Positions 1 to 8,515 of a DNA stretch of 64,000 nucleotides are shown here, piece after piece. The stretch spans positions 100,001 through 164,000 of the forward strand of contig NZ_CP045318.1 in NCBI RefSeq assembly GCF_009363255.1, written 5' to 3'. The notes under the pieces are model-generated. The model did no database searches. It was not told where the DNA came from and saw only the letters and a list, made by a program, of their open reading frames with translations. Made by a program: the position numbers and the translations under genes. The DNA is from Roseivivax sp. THAF197b. GTDB lineage: Bacteria > Pseudomonadota > Alphaproteobacteria > Rhodobacterales > Rhodobacteraceae. Position 1 is the first letter of the stretch. Each line of letters begins with the position of its first letter.

Positions 1-40
1 GAATAGGCTTTGATCCAGGGATCTCCGAATGGGGCAACCC

Positions 41-95
41 ACCTGAATGTTTGTTATTATTGCCTTCGGGCAGCTAATAACACTCATGACCAGGT
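41..95 (+). other. extended helix 9 hairpin of 23S rRNA
   Basis: The stem starts with ACCTG (41-45) against CAGGT (91-95). It continues with an AT-rich arm (51-59 against 74-82) and is capped by a CTTCGGG tetraloop-type turn near 64-70. E. coli has a much shorter helix here. Alphaproteobacteria commonly carry a small intervening sequence at this place, so this is a normal clade trait, and cleavage of the mature rRNA here is plausible. Confidence 0.7.
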
Positions 96-533
96 ATTTA
101 TGACCTGAATATATAGGGTTATAAAAGCAAACCCGGGGAACTGAAACATCTAAGTACCCGGAGGAAAGGAAATCAATTGATACTCCCCTAGTAGCGGCGA
201 GCGAACGGGGACCAGCCGAGCCTTGAGCGTGATCAGAACCAGTTGGAAAGCTGGGCCATAGCGGGTGACAGCCCCGTATGAGAAGCGTGATGGGACGTAT
301 TAAGTAGGGCGGGACACGTGAAATCCTGTCTGAAGATCGGGGGACCACCCTCGAAGGCTAAGTACTCCTTGCTGACCGATAGCGAACCAGTACCGTGAGG
401 GAAAGGTGAAAAGCACCCCGACGAGGGGAGTGAAACAGTACCTGAAACCGAGCGCCTACAATCAGTCGGAGCTTGACTGGACTCTTATGACACTCTGAGG
501 CCATGGTCCTCCACGAGGAGTTGAGCGGCAAAA

Positions 534-598
534 GCCCTCAAGTAACGAAGTGGTAGGGCTGTCGGATGCTCTGCCCTCAAGTAACAAAGTGGTAGGGC
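534..598 (+). repeat. two 26-nt direct repeats, each a short hairpin, inside the 23S insertion
   Basis: Copy 1 (534-559) and copy 2 (573-598) are identical at 25 of 26 positions, starting GCCCTCAAGTAAC and ending AAGTGGTAGGGC. They are separated by 13 nt. In each copy GCCCT at one end can pair with AGGGC at the other, so each may fold into a small hairpin. Copy 2 ends 6 nt before the ATG of the enclosed coding frame. They could be traces of the insertion event, RNA processing or protein sites, or a structural cap on the leader. I recognise no named family. Confidence 0.7.
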
Positions 599-604
599 AC
601 TAAC

Positions 605-1120
605 ATGGCTGATGGAACGTTTGCAGTATTGATGTTCGTGGCGGGTCTGACCGACATGGGTCTCAATTATTGCGGCACGGCAACGGGTTGCCTCGGCAAG
701 ACCGATACGACACCGCGCGTGGCCTTCTCGGCCGGGTCGGTGATCGAACGGAATGCCGAAGAAAGCCCGGAAGTTTATCTTCGCTACGATCTCGGACACA
801 AGCGCGGGCCATTCGGCCAGGCCCTGGGTCTGTCGACGGGCGAGGCGGGATCGTGGATCGGCTTTGGGTCGACCTACACGATCAATCTCGGCAACAGCCC
901 GGTTTACGCCGAGCTGCACTCGATGCCTGGCATCTGGGTGGAGAACGAATTCGACCTTGGAGGGCCGATCGCCTTCCGATCCGGGATCGAGTTCGGCTAC
1001 GAGATGCGGAATGGCTGGCGCGCGAGCCTCAGCTATGACCATCGATCGAGCGCCGGGATCTACGAAGACAATCCGGGGATCGAAACGGTGCAATTCCGGG
1101 TCTCCATGCCATTGCGATGA
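605..1120 (+). CDS. PagL-type lipid A 3-O-deacylase (acyloxyacyl hydrolase-like) encoded within 23S rRNA
   Basis: The 171-residue product resembles the PagL family of outer-membrane beta-barrel enzymes that remove the 3-O-linked acyl chain from lipid A. His146, Ser148 and Glu160 fit the PagL catalytic triad, whose members in Pseudomonas (His126, Ser128, Glu140) have the same +2 and +12 spacing. The context SYDHRSS then NPGIE is characteristic. Alternating short strands (EVYLRYDLGH, SWIGFGSTYTINLG, VYAELHSM, AFRSGIEFGYEM, VQFRVSMPL) suit an eight-stranded barrel. The N-terminus has a hydrophobic stretch (residues 5-20) but no basic n-region or clear cleavage site, so it may be a poor signal peptide or a truncated start. 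An in-frame stop at 593 leaves 605 as the first ATG. No Shine-Dalgarno is visible. Whether it is translated from rRNA precursor is unknown. Confidence 0.72.
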   Translation: MADGTFAVLMFVAGLTDMGLNYCGTATGCLGKTDTTPRVAFSAGSVIERNAEESPEVYLRYDLGHKRGPFGQALGLSTGEAGSWIGFGSTYTINLGNSPVYAELHSMPGIWVENEFDLGGPIAFRSGIEFGYEMRNGWRASLSYDHRSSAGIYEDNPGIETVQFRVSMPLR

Positions 1121-1220
1121 ACGTTCCCGACAGAGTTTATAAGTGTCCAGTCTTGTGACGGCGTACCTTTTGTATAATGGGTCATCGACTTGGTCTATCT
1201 AGCAAGCTTAAGCCGTTAGG

Positions 1221-1254
<34 letters not shown>

Positions 1255-1653
1255 ATGAGTTAGATGGATCAGACCCGAAACCGAGTGATCTAGGCATGAC
1301 CAGGATGAAGGTAAGGTAACACTTACTGGAGGTCCGAACCCACACCTGTTGAAAAAGGTCGGGATGAGTTGTGCCTAGGGGTGAAAGGCCAATCAAACTC
1401 GGAGATAGCTGGTTCTCTGCGAAATCTATTTAGGTAGAGCGTCATCCGAATACCCCGGGGGGTAGAGCACTGGATGGGTAATGGGGCCCCACAGGCTTAC
1501 TGATCCTAACCAAACTCCGAATACCCGGGAGTACTAGATGGCAGACACACTGCGGATGCTAACGTCCGTAGTGGAGAGGGAAACAACCCTGACCTACAGC
1601 TAAGGCCCCCAATTCGTGGCTAAGTGGGAAAGCAGGTGGGACGACCAAAACAA

Positions 1654-1684
<31 letters not shown>

Positions 1685-1798
1685 TAAAGATAGCGTAACA
1701 GCTCACTGGTCTAAACAAGTTGTCCTGCGGCGAAGATGTAACGGGGCTCAAGCCACGAGCCGAAGCTTAGGATGCCGTAAGGCATGGTAGCAGAGCGT

Positions 1799-1860
1799 AG
1801 TGTGACATAGGACCTGTCCTCTTTTGCATCCTTCGGGATGTAGCGGAGGAACGGGTTCTT
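1799..1860 (+). other. extra hairpin in the helix 45/46 region of 23S rRNA
   Basis: Compared with E. coli, about 60 nt are inserted between GAGCGT and CTGTGAAGCC. The insert folds on itself. GCATCC (1826-1831) pairs with GGATGT around a TTCG turn, flanked by CCTC against GAGG and by a looser outer stem. It is a small element of the intervening-sequence type and may be another cleavage point in mature 23S. Confidence 0.55.
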
Positions 1861-2420
1861 TCTGTGAAGCCGGGGCGTGAGCCATCCGGTGGAGAGATCA
1901 CTAGCGAGAATGATGACATGAGTAGCGACAAAGAGTGTGAGAGACACTCTCGCCGAAAGTCCAAGGGTTCCTGCTTAAAGCTAATCTGAGCAGGGTAAGC
2001 CGGCCCCTAAGGCGAGGCCGAAAGGCGTAGTCGATGGGAACCAGGTTAATATTCCTGGGCCAGGAGATGGTGACGGATTGCGGAGGTTGTTCATCCTTAT
2101 CGGATTGGATGGGCCGCTGAGCAGTCCCTGGAAATAGCCCTCCTTCGGACCGTACCCGAAACCGACACAGGTGGACTGGTAGAGAATACCAAGGCGCTTG
2201 AGAGAACGATGTTGAAGGAACTCGGCAAAATACCTCCGTAAGTTCGCGAGAAGGAGGCCCGGTTCCTAGGCAACTAGGGGCTGGGGGCACAAACCAGGGG
2301 GTGGCGACTGTTTACTAAAAACACAGGGCTCTGCGAAGTCGCAAGACGACGTATAGGGTCTGACGCCTGCCCGGTGCCTGAAGGTTAAAAGGAGGGGTGC
2401 AAGCTCTGAATTGAAGCCCA

Positions 2421-2503
<83 letters not shown>

Positions 2504-2758
2504 CGACTTCCCCGCTGTCTCCAACATCGACTCAGCGAAATTGAATTGCCTGTCAAGATGCAGGCTTCCCGCGGTTAGACGGAAAGACCCCGTGCACCTT
2601 TACTACAGCTTCAGACTGGCATCAGGCATGTGATGTGCAGGATAGGTGGTAGGCTTCGAAGCAGGAACGCCAGTTTCTGTGGAGCCATCCTTGAGATACC
2701 ACCCTTCGCCTGCTTGATGTCTAACCGCGAACCGTTATCCGGTTCCGGGACCCTCTGT

Positions 2759-2794
<36 letters not shown>

Positions 2795-2936
2795 CGTAAC
2801 GGAGGCGCGCGAAGGTTGGCTCAGAGCGGTCGGAAATCGCTCGTTGAGTGCAATGGCAGAAGCCAGCCTGACTGCGAGACTGACAAGTCGAGCAGAGTCG
2901 AAAGACGGCCATAGTGATCCGGTGGTCCCAAGTGGG

Positions 2937-2985
<49 letters not shown>

Positions 2986-3572
2986 ACTGCCCAAGAGTCC
3001 ATATCGACGGCAGTGTTTGGCACCTCGATGTCGGCTCATCTCATCCTGGGGCTGGAGCAGGTCCCAAGGGTACGGCTGTTCGCCGTTTAAAGAGGTACGT
3101 GAGCTGGGTTTAGAACGTCGTGAGACAGTTCGGTCCCTATCTGCCGTGGGTGTAGGATACTTGAGAGGAGTTGCCCCTAGTACGAGAGGACCGGGGTGAA
3201 CGATCCACTGGTGGACCTGTTGTTGCGCCAGCAGCAGTGCAGGGTAGCTATGATCGGACAGGATAACCGCTGAAGGCATCTAAGCGGGAAGCCCCCCTCA
3301 AAACAAGGTATCCCTGAGGGCCGTGGAAGACCACCACGTCGATAGGCCGGAGATGTAAGCGCAGCAATGCGTTCAGTTGACCGGTACTAATGGCCCGATA
3401 GGCTTGATTTGATCCAGTAACAGACAGGTGGAACCTGCGCTTACCGGATGAAAATCAAAAGCATACACAAACAGTACGCTTGGACAGCGATAAAGGTTGA
3501 TATTGCAGCACCTGGAATGACACCGGTGCGGGAACGCGCATTTGCATGCAAATACGCTGCCTCCCGCTAATT

Positions 3573-3600
3573 AAAACCCAGGTGCCAGCACCTGGGTTTT
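3573..3600 (+). terminator. terminator-like perfect hairpin between 23S and 5S
   Basis: The 13-nt arm 3573-3585 (AAAACCCAGGTGC) is exactly complementary to 3588-3600, with a 2-nt loop and the T-run at the foot of the stem. It sits 4 nt before 5S, so transcription must normally pass it. It may be a processing stem or a weak terminator overridden by rRNA antitermination. GCACCTGG also occurs upstream (3508-3515) and could pair with 3578-3585 instead, giving a mutually exclusive fold. Confidence 0.6.
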
Positions 3601-3604
3601 ACTT

Positions 3605-3722
3605 GGTTTGGTGGTCATAGCACGAGCAAAACACCCGGCTCCATTCCGAACCCGGCCGTTAAGTGCCGTCGCGCCAATGGTACTGCGTCTTAAGACGTGG
3701 GAGAGTAGGTCGCCGCCAAACC
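3605..3722 (+). rRNA. rrf: 5S ribosomal RNA
   Basis: The terminal stem GGTTTGG (3605-3611) pairs with CCAAACC (3716-3722). The conserved core CCATTCCGAACCCGG (loop B/C region) and the end motif GGGAGAGTAGGTC are present. The 118-nt length is standard. It follows 23S by about 195 nt and precedes initiator tRNA, the normal end of an alphaproteobacterial rrn operon. Confidence 0.96.
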
Positions 3723-3779
3723 TAGCAAAACCCAGACATCGTATCTCTCAAAACGGTCAGCGCAAAAAACACCAAGCGT

Positions 3780-3856
<77 letters not shown>

Positions 3857-4471
3857 ATAATACCCAAATCAGCATCAACACCAAACAACGCGCCCCGTTG
3901 GCCCGCGTCAGTAACGGCTGTAAGCATCTCTACACATAAAATGATCAGCGTCCTCCGCTGACACTTGCCCCGACACAGACTGTGGATCATCCCACAGCAA
4001 GTGCAGGGCTTCCAAAAATCGAAGTAAATCGAGAGCAGACACAGTGCGTTTTGATTGCCGCGAAAAACGACGCGTTGCGGATTACACGCGGTAGGACGCA
4101 TCCCCGCAAACGCGGGAGATCTACTAAGTCAAAAGCATCGCGCGCTTATCATCGTCTACGACCGTCTTTATGGCATCCCCATGCAGCTTCATGCGGGATC
4201 GTAAGGCGTAGCTGAATTGAATAACCCGCACCTCACGTGAGCGAAGCGCAGACATGCCTAGGCGCCTACTCCGATAATTCACTCCTCAGAACACGAAATC
4301 GCCGATTTTGCGGGCGTCTCTCGGATCCTGCCGCGGTGGTTCAGACGTATTCAGATATCTGATCTTCGCAGAAAAGATCGCACAGGGGATGACCGAAAGT
4401 CCGCAAACAACCGACGGGTTCAGCTCGCCCAGTTCGGCGTTTACACGCTGACAAAATCGAGAAAAAGCAAT
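3857..4471. other. 615-nt intergenic stretch with no recognisable gene
   Basis: Short frames on both strands look accidental, with no plausible start site and no family resemblance. Two hairpins are visible: CCCGC-AAA-CGCGGG near 4102-4116, and an imperfect one from ATCCCCATG to CATGCGGGAT near 4174-4199. Either could end transcripts, but neither has a T-run. A decayed element is possible, as the base composition is less GC-rich than the coding region to the right. Confidence 0.6.
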
Positions 4472-4556
4472 GGTGCCCAGGAGAGGACTCGAACCTCCAC
4501 GTCCTTGCGGACACCAGCACCTGAAGCTGGCGCGTCTACCATTCCGCCACCTGGGC
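4472..4556 (-). tRNA. tRNA-Leu (CAG)
   Basis: An 85-nt class II tRNA with encoded CCA (TGG at 4472-4474 on the plus strand). The acceptor GCCCAGG pairs with CCTGGGC. The anticodon stem CCAGC/GCTGG encloses loop TTCAGGT, giving anticodon CAG for codon CTG. A long variable arm (GTGTCCGCAAGGACGT type) marks it as leucine. CTG is the dominant leucine codon in the neighbouring genes, so this should be a heavily used tRNA. Confidence 0.96.
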
Positions 4557-4572
4557 AGGTTGCGTGAGGCGC

Positions 4573-4601
4573 GATGTATCCATAGCGACGGGGCGTGTCA
4601 A
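4573..4601 (-). promoter_or_regulatory. sigma70-type promoter of tRNA-Leu
   Basis: Read on the minus strand, a perfect TTGACA (4601-4596) is followed after 17 bp by TACATC (4578-4573), a weak -10. Initiation would fall about 10 nt before the tRNA 5' end at 4556. The consensus -35 and the position make this the likely tRNA promoter. Confidence 0.5.
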
Positions 4602-4702
4602 CGCCTTGCGATCACGTTTTCACCCAAGATCACCGATGTCTTGCCCGCCGTCCCGCAGACCGGTAGGAACAGGCCGAACGGCACCCGTGGAAGGAGCGAT
4701 CC

Positions 4703-5692
4703 ATGCCCAAGTCCAAGCTTGTCACGATCTTCGGTGGCTCCGGTTTCGTGGGCCGCTACATAGCTCGGCGGATGGCCCAGGACGGATGGCGCGTCCGTGT
4801 CGCCTGCCGTCATCCCAATGACGCGATCTACGTGCGGACATACGGCGTGGTCGGCCAGGTCGAACCCGTTTTCTGCAACATCCGCGATGACGAATCGGTC
4901 CGCAATGTCATGAAAGATGCGGATGCTGCGGTGAACTGCGTCGGCGTCTTGGCAGAGACCGGGAAGAACACCTTCGATGCGGTGCAGTCCGAAGGCGCGG
5001 AACGCATCGCGCGGATCGCCAACGAAGAGCAGGTCGGCCGCCTCGTGCAGATCTCCGCGATCGGGGCCGATGCCGACAGCGCAAGCGAATACGCGCGCAC
5101 CAAGGCGCGGGGCGAGGACGCGGTGCTGTCCGCGTTCCCGGACGCGATCATCCTGCGGCCCTCCATCGTGTTCGGACAAGAAGACGAATTCTTCAATCGC
5201 TTCGCGCAGATGACCCGCTTCGGTCCCGTTCTGCCCGTTGTGGGCGCCGATACGAAGTTCCAGCCCGTCTGGGTCGACGACGTCGCACAGGCCGCCTGCA
5301 TGGGTGCTCTGGGGCAGGCTGAGCCGGGGATCTACGAGCTTGGCGGCCCCGACGTCGATACGTTCCGCGAATTGATGATCCAGATGCTCGACATCATCAA
5401 ACGGCGCAGGCTGATCGTGAACATTCCGTTCCCGGTTGCCCGGCTGATGGGTGGTTTCTTCGAGGTGCTGAATACGGCCACGCTGGGCCTGGTGCCCGCG
5501 CAGATCACCCGCGATCAGGTCGCGAACCTGCGGATCGACAACGTCGTGCAGGAGGGCGTGAAGACCTTCACCGATCTCGGGATCGAGCCCACGTCGATGG
5601 AAGCCGTGCTGCCCGACTACCTGTGGCGCTTCCGTCCCTCAGGCCAGTATTTCGCGATTAAGGAATCTGCGGATTCACTGAAGCCCCGCTGA
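4703..5692 (+). CDS. NDUFA9-like NAD(P)-binding protein (complex I assembly/accessory type)
   Basis: A 329-residue atypical short-chain dehydrogenase-like protein. The nucleotide-binding loop GGSGFVG is at residues 11-17, and a YARTK stretch near residue 133 matches the SDR YxxxK pattern. This family is related to the mitochondrial complex I subunit NDUFA9 and is widespread as a single gene in alphaproteobacteria. A role in respiratory complex I stability is inferred from that relationship, not shown here. The start is supported by AAGGAG at 4691-4696. It stands alone between tRNA-Leu and a convergent DUF6455 pair. Confidence 0.85.
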   Translation: MPKSKLVTIFGGSGFVGRYIARRMAQDGWRVRVACRHPNDAIYVRTYGVVGQVEPVFCNIRDDESVRNVMKDADAAVNCVGVLAETGKNTFDAVQSEGAERIARIANEEQVGRLVQISAIGADADSASEYARTKARGEDAVLSAFPDAIILRPSIVFGQEDEFFNRFAQMTRFGPVLPVVGADTKFQPVWVDDVAQAACMGALGQAEPGIYELGGPDVDTFRELMIQMLDIIKRRRLIVNIPFPVARLMGGFFEVLNTATLGLVPAQITRDQVANLRIDNVVQEGVKTFTDLGIEPTSMEAVLPDYLWRFRPSGQYFAIKESADSLKPR

Positions 5693-5712
5693 GCCGCGGT
5701 GCAAGGCGCCGT

Positions 5713-5970
5713 TCAGGGTTTCAGGCGTTTCAGGATATCCCCGTTGAGACAGCCCGGCATCGCGTCCGGGCTTTCTTCGTGGGTATTGAGCCAGCGATCG
5801 CACCCGGCGGTATCGCCACAGGTCCGGCAGCGCGCGACAATCTCCGCCCAATCGGCATGTTCGATCACACCCGCTTGCCGTGCCGCCGCGGGATCGGCGC
5901 CGACGATCTTGGCCATGCGGCGCACGCGCATGAGATGACGACGCCGGTCGCCCAGGGGCTGGGGCCGCAT
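5713..5970 (-). CDS. DUF6455 family protein (downstream copy)
   Basis: An 85-residue protein with the cysteine pattern CRTCGDTAGCDRWL near residues 48-61 and a further Cys in PGCLNGD. The cysteines suggest metal binding or redox-sensitive disulfides. Function is unknown. Its ATG overlaps the stop of the upstream paralogue (TGATG), so the two are almost certainly co-translated. The product is basic at the N-terminus. A shorter start at an internal Met is possible. Confidence 0.75.
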   Translation of the reverse strand: MRPQPLGDRRRHLMRVRRMAKIVGADPAAARQAGVIEHADWAEIVARCRTCGDTAGCDRWLNTHEESPDAMPGCLNGDILKRLKP

Positions 5971-6230
5971 CAGACGCCTGCTTTAAAAGCGGCAAAGCGC
6001 GTGCGGTTGCGGCAATAGCCCGGCGTCTCTTCTGGCCGTGCGGTGAAATCCATCAGCCATGAGGCGCAGGCATCCGAGCGGTCGCATTGCGTGCAGGCCA
6101 GCACCGCGGCCTCCATCTCTCCCGGTGGCACGCGTCCGCGCTGTCGCAGCGTCTCGATATCGAGGCCAAGCGCCTCGGCCATCATCGACACGATGCGGCG
6201 GTGTTTTTCCAAGGTGGCAGATCCCAACAT
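5970..6230 (-). CDS. DUF6455 family protein (upstream copy)
   Basis: An 86-residue protein with the same layout as the next gene: a short helical N-terminus, then CTQCDRSDACASWL, then GYCRN. The ATG at 6230 is chosen because GGGAG lies 7 nt ahead; a TTG at 6236 would add two residues. Two adjacent copies with divergent sequence but conserved cysteine spacing indicate an old tandem duplication. Function is unknown. Confidence 0.78.
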   Translation of the reverse strand: MLGSATLEKHRRIVSMMAEALGLDIETLRQRGRVPPGEMEAAVLACTQCDRSDACASWLMDFTARPEETPGYCRNRTRFAAFKAGV

Positions 6231-6300
6231 GCGCAACTCCCTTTGACTGGGGGATGCGGGCCAATCTGTCAGGGCAGGGGAGGCATTGCCTTGATCTCAA

Positions 6301-7044
6301 TCAAACGCCGAGGCGCGCCGCCGTCTGCCGCACAATGTCGATCCGTGCCGCATTCGGAGGATGCGTGCCGAGGAAACGATTGCCGGGATCCGGGATGCGC
6401 AGGAAGAACTCCGCGCCGCGAACCGGATCGTATCCCGATTGCGCGGTGATGATCGTGCCGAGCTGATCGGCCTCTAGCTCGAAATCCTTGGAATAGCGTC
6501 GCGCGCCCACCTGCGCGCCGATCTGCTCCGCCTCGCGGACATATTCAGCGCTGGCGCCCGACATCGCAGCGAGGCCGGAAAAGATCACGGCCCCCACGGC
6601 GGCGTTCTGCTGCGTCCGTTCAAGATGGCCGAGGATATGATGCGACGCCTCGTGGCCCATCACGAAAGCGAGCTCGTCCGCATTCTCCACAGAGGCGATC
6701 AGGGCAAGGTTGAAGGCGAGGACCGGACGCCCCGCGCGGTCGAGTGTCTGGAAGGCATTGGGCGCCTGGCCGGGCCGGTCATCGATCACGATGATGAAGT
6801 TGCAATTCGCACCGGGGGCCACGCGTCGGCATTCCCGCTCCGCCACGGGCTCCATGGTTTCCACGACCTCGACGAAGGTGCTCGCGGCCCGGGAGGCCCG
6901 TTCGCTGACATCCGGTGTGGCCGTGGGCTCGTACACGCCCGAAGGCGGTTGCGCAGGCCCGGTTTCGGGCAACGGCGCACAGGCCGCCATCCCGATCAGG
7001 AACAGCGGCAAAAGGCGCGGCAGGATACGGCTCAATGCTTGCAT
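6301..7044 (-). CDS. M48-family zinc metalloprotease, lipoprotein
   Basis: The 247-residue product starts with a lipoprotein signal: a hydrophobic stretch, then GMAAC (lipobox, Cys about residue 22). It should be anchored in the periplasmic face of a membrane. The zinc motif HEASH (HExxH) is followed by the typical downstream Glu in EAEQIG or FELEADQLG. It resembles small periplasmic M48 proteases (YfgC/LoiP-like) that degrade misfolded outer-membrane proteins. The gene lies 71 nt downstream of the DUF6455 pair's ATG and may be its own unit. Confidence 0.85.
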   Translation of the reverse strand: MQALSRILPRLLPLFLIGMAACAPLPETGPAQPPSGVYEPTATPDVSERASRAASTFVEVVETMEPVAERECRRVAPGANCNFIIVIDDRPGQAPNAFQTLDRAGRPVLAFNLALIASVENADELAFVMGHEASHHILGHLERTQQNAAVGAVIFSGLAAMSGASAEYVREAEQIGAQVGARRYSKDFELEADQLGTIITAQSGYDPVRGAEFFLRIPDPGNRFLGTHPPNAARIDIVRQTAARLGV

Positions 7045-7131
7045 GACTCATGGCATATAGCTGCCGATTTCACGAATAAAGCCACAAAGACGTCACTTGG
7101 CAGGCCTTTGCTCACGGCTATCTCCCTGGGC

Positions 7132-7518
7132 ATGACCGAACCCATGACCGTCATCTACAACGATACCTGCCCGATCTGCGCGCGTGAGGTGAAAGGCTAC
7201 AAATCCATCACCCGCAAGCATGACCTGCCGATCCGGTATCATGGCCTCAGCGAAGGCGAGATGCAGGCCTTCGAACTGACCCCGCGGGATGCCGCGCGGC
7301 GGTTCCACGTCGTCAAGAACGGCAAACTCCATGACGGGGTGGACGCCTTCGCGCTGATCTGGGCCGAGATGCCGCGCTTTCGCTGGCTGGCCCGCGTCGT
7401 GCGTCTGCCCATCGTGCATGGGATGGCGAAACTGATCTACGATCATGTCGCAGCGCCCGCGCTCTTCGCGATGCACCGTCGGCGCGTTGCCAAGGGCCAG
7501 GCCCATCGCCGCGGTTGA
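7132..7518 (+). CDS. DUF393 / DCC-family thiol-disulfide oxidoreductase-like protein
   Basis: A 128-residue protein whose N-terminus reads YNDTCPICAREV. This is the DxxCPxC signature of the DCC (DUF393) family, a thioredoxin-like fold with unknown substrates. The frame is open far upstream, but that part is antisense to the M48 protease. The conserved domain begins at the ATG at 7132; a second ATG at 7144 is also possible. It is divergent from the protease gene, with about 90 nt between starts. Confidence 0.8.
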   Translation: MTEPMTVIYNDTCPICAREVKGYKSITRKHDLPIRYHGLSEGEMQAFELTPRDAARRFHVVKNGKLHDGVDAFALIWAEMPRFRWLARVVRLPIVHGMAKLIYDHVAAPALFAMHRRRVAKGQAHRRG

Positions 7519-7576
7519 GCGCGCGTCATGTCGAAAACCGGTTTCCAGATACCGCGGCACGGTCTAGGCTTTCCCC

Positions 7577-7822
7577 ATGTTCAGCATCGAGCACGAATTT
7601 GACGCAACGGTCGTCACACTGGTCGACGAGGGCGCGGCGAACCTTCAGGAGGACGTCGTGGTCAATTCCTTCGAGGAATGCGTCACGATCGAGCAATTCG
7701 ATCCGCGCACGGACCAGGTGATGAAGATCACCCTGTCGATCAGCCAGATGAACGATCTGGCCGCCGCGATCGAGCTGCCGGAAGGCGTCTACCGGCGCGC
7801 GGGCAAAGGCTCCGGCGCCTGA
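7577..7822 (+). CDS. small conserved-looking hypothetical protein
   Basis: An 81-residue acidic protein with no membrane segment or cysteine pair. Beta-rich segments (FDATVVTLVD, VMKITLSIS) and the helix MNDLAAAIEL suggest a small folded domain. The start at 7577 fits the codon pattern, though a Shine-Dalgarno is not obvious. It lies between the DCC protein and a nitroreductase on the same strand. I do not recognise the family. Confidence 0.6.
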   Translation: MFSIEHEFDATVVTLVDEGAANLQEDVVVNSFEECVTIEQFDPRTDQVMKITLSISQMNDLAAAIELPEGVYRRAGKGSGA

Positions 7823-7936
7823 CGCGCGAACCGGCTTTGCGCTTTTCTCGCCAGCGGGATGTCCCCTCGAAGATCGCCGGTTGAAACCGGCGTCTGGAGG
7901 TCAGACATAGGCAATGTCGATGACGAAGGATTGACC

Positions 7937-8515
7937 ATGCCAGACGCAAACCCTGCCGCACTCGATTTCCTGCTGACGCGCCGCTCGCGCCCGGCCAAGA
8001 CGCTGTCGGGTCCCGCGCCGGGCCGGGATGCGCTCGTCCCGCTTCTGACCGCGGCGTCGCGCAGCCCCGATCATGGCAAGCTGGAGCCTTGGCGCTTTAT
8101 CGTGCTCGAACGCGCGGCACTTGACCGGTTGGCCGAGGCCGCCGTGGCGCGCGGTCAGGACATGGGCCTCGATCCCGAGCAGATCGAGAAGGGGCGCAAG
8201 CAATTCGCGGACAGCCCCTTGTGCGTTGCAGTGATCGAGACGCCGAAAGCCTCGCCCAAAGTGCCTGCCCTTGAGCAGACCTATGCCGTGGGCGGCGTCT
8301 GTCTTGCGCTCTTGAATGCCGCGCTCGCAGCGGGCTGGGGCGCCAACTGGCTGACGGGCTGGGTCGCCCATGACCGCACGCTCACCGCATCCGCCCTCGA
8401 TCTTTCCGAGGAGGAGCGGGTCGCGGGGTTCATCCATATCGGGACCGAGACCTCCACCCCGCCGGAGCGGCCCCGCCCCGATCTCGATCGCATCGTGACC
8501 TGGCAGAGCGCATGA
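7937..8515 (+). CDS. nitroreductase family protein (YdjA-like)
   Basis: A 192-residue flavin-dependent oxidoreductase. N-terminal LLTRRSRPAKTL is the typical FMN-phosphate-binding start (RRS). AASRSPDHGKLEPWRFIVL matches YdjA-type small nitroreductases. A Gly-rich stretch (LAAGWGANWLTGW) precedes the C-terminal FMN contact GFIHIGTE. Likely an FMN homodimer using NAD(P)H; the physiological substrate is unknown. The start is set by GAAGGA at 7924-7929. It is coupled to the next gene by an ATGA overlap. Confidence 0.88.
   Translation: MPDANPAALDFLLTRRSRPAKTLSGPAPGRDALVPLLTAASRSPDHGKLEPWRFIVLERAALDRLAEAAVARGQDMGLDPEQIEKGRKQFADSPLCVAVIETPKASPKVPALEQTYAVGGVCLALLNAALAAGWGANWLTGWVAHDRTLTASALDLSEEERVAGFIHIGTETSTPPERPRPDLDRIVTWQSA

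Larger units (their letters stand above)
475..1152 (+). other. large intervening sequence in 23S helix 25
   Basis: Conserved 23S sequence stops after GGAGC (about 472) and resumes at GTGACGGCGTACC (about 1155). E. coli has only about a dozen bases at this place, the helix 25 loop. The insert ends are complementary. GACTGGAC (475-482) pairs perfectly with GTCCAGTC (1145-1152), and the stem continues imperfectly to CTCTG (493-497) against CAGAG (1131-1135). This gives a stem of over 20 bp, the usual form of an RNase III-excised intervening sequence. At about 680 nt it is several times longer than the typical 100-200 nt element. It holds a duplicated 26-nt hairpin (534-598) and one intact coding frame (605-1120), and almost nothing else. 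Confidence 0.85.

Noticed and set aside
485..1093. 202-codon minus-strand frame inside the 23S insertion
   Set aside because: It is antisense to the PagL-like frame, crosses both hairpin repeats, and lacks any recognisable domain.
4099..4116. Short CCCGC-AAA-CGCGGG hairpin resembling half of a type I-E CRISPR repeat
   Set aside because: Only one copy, no spacers and no cas genes nearby.
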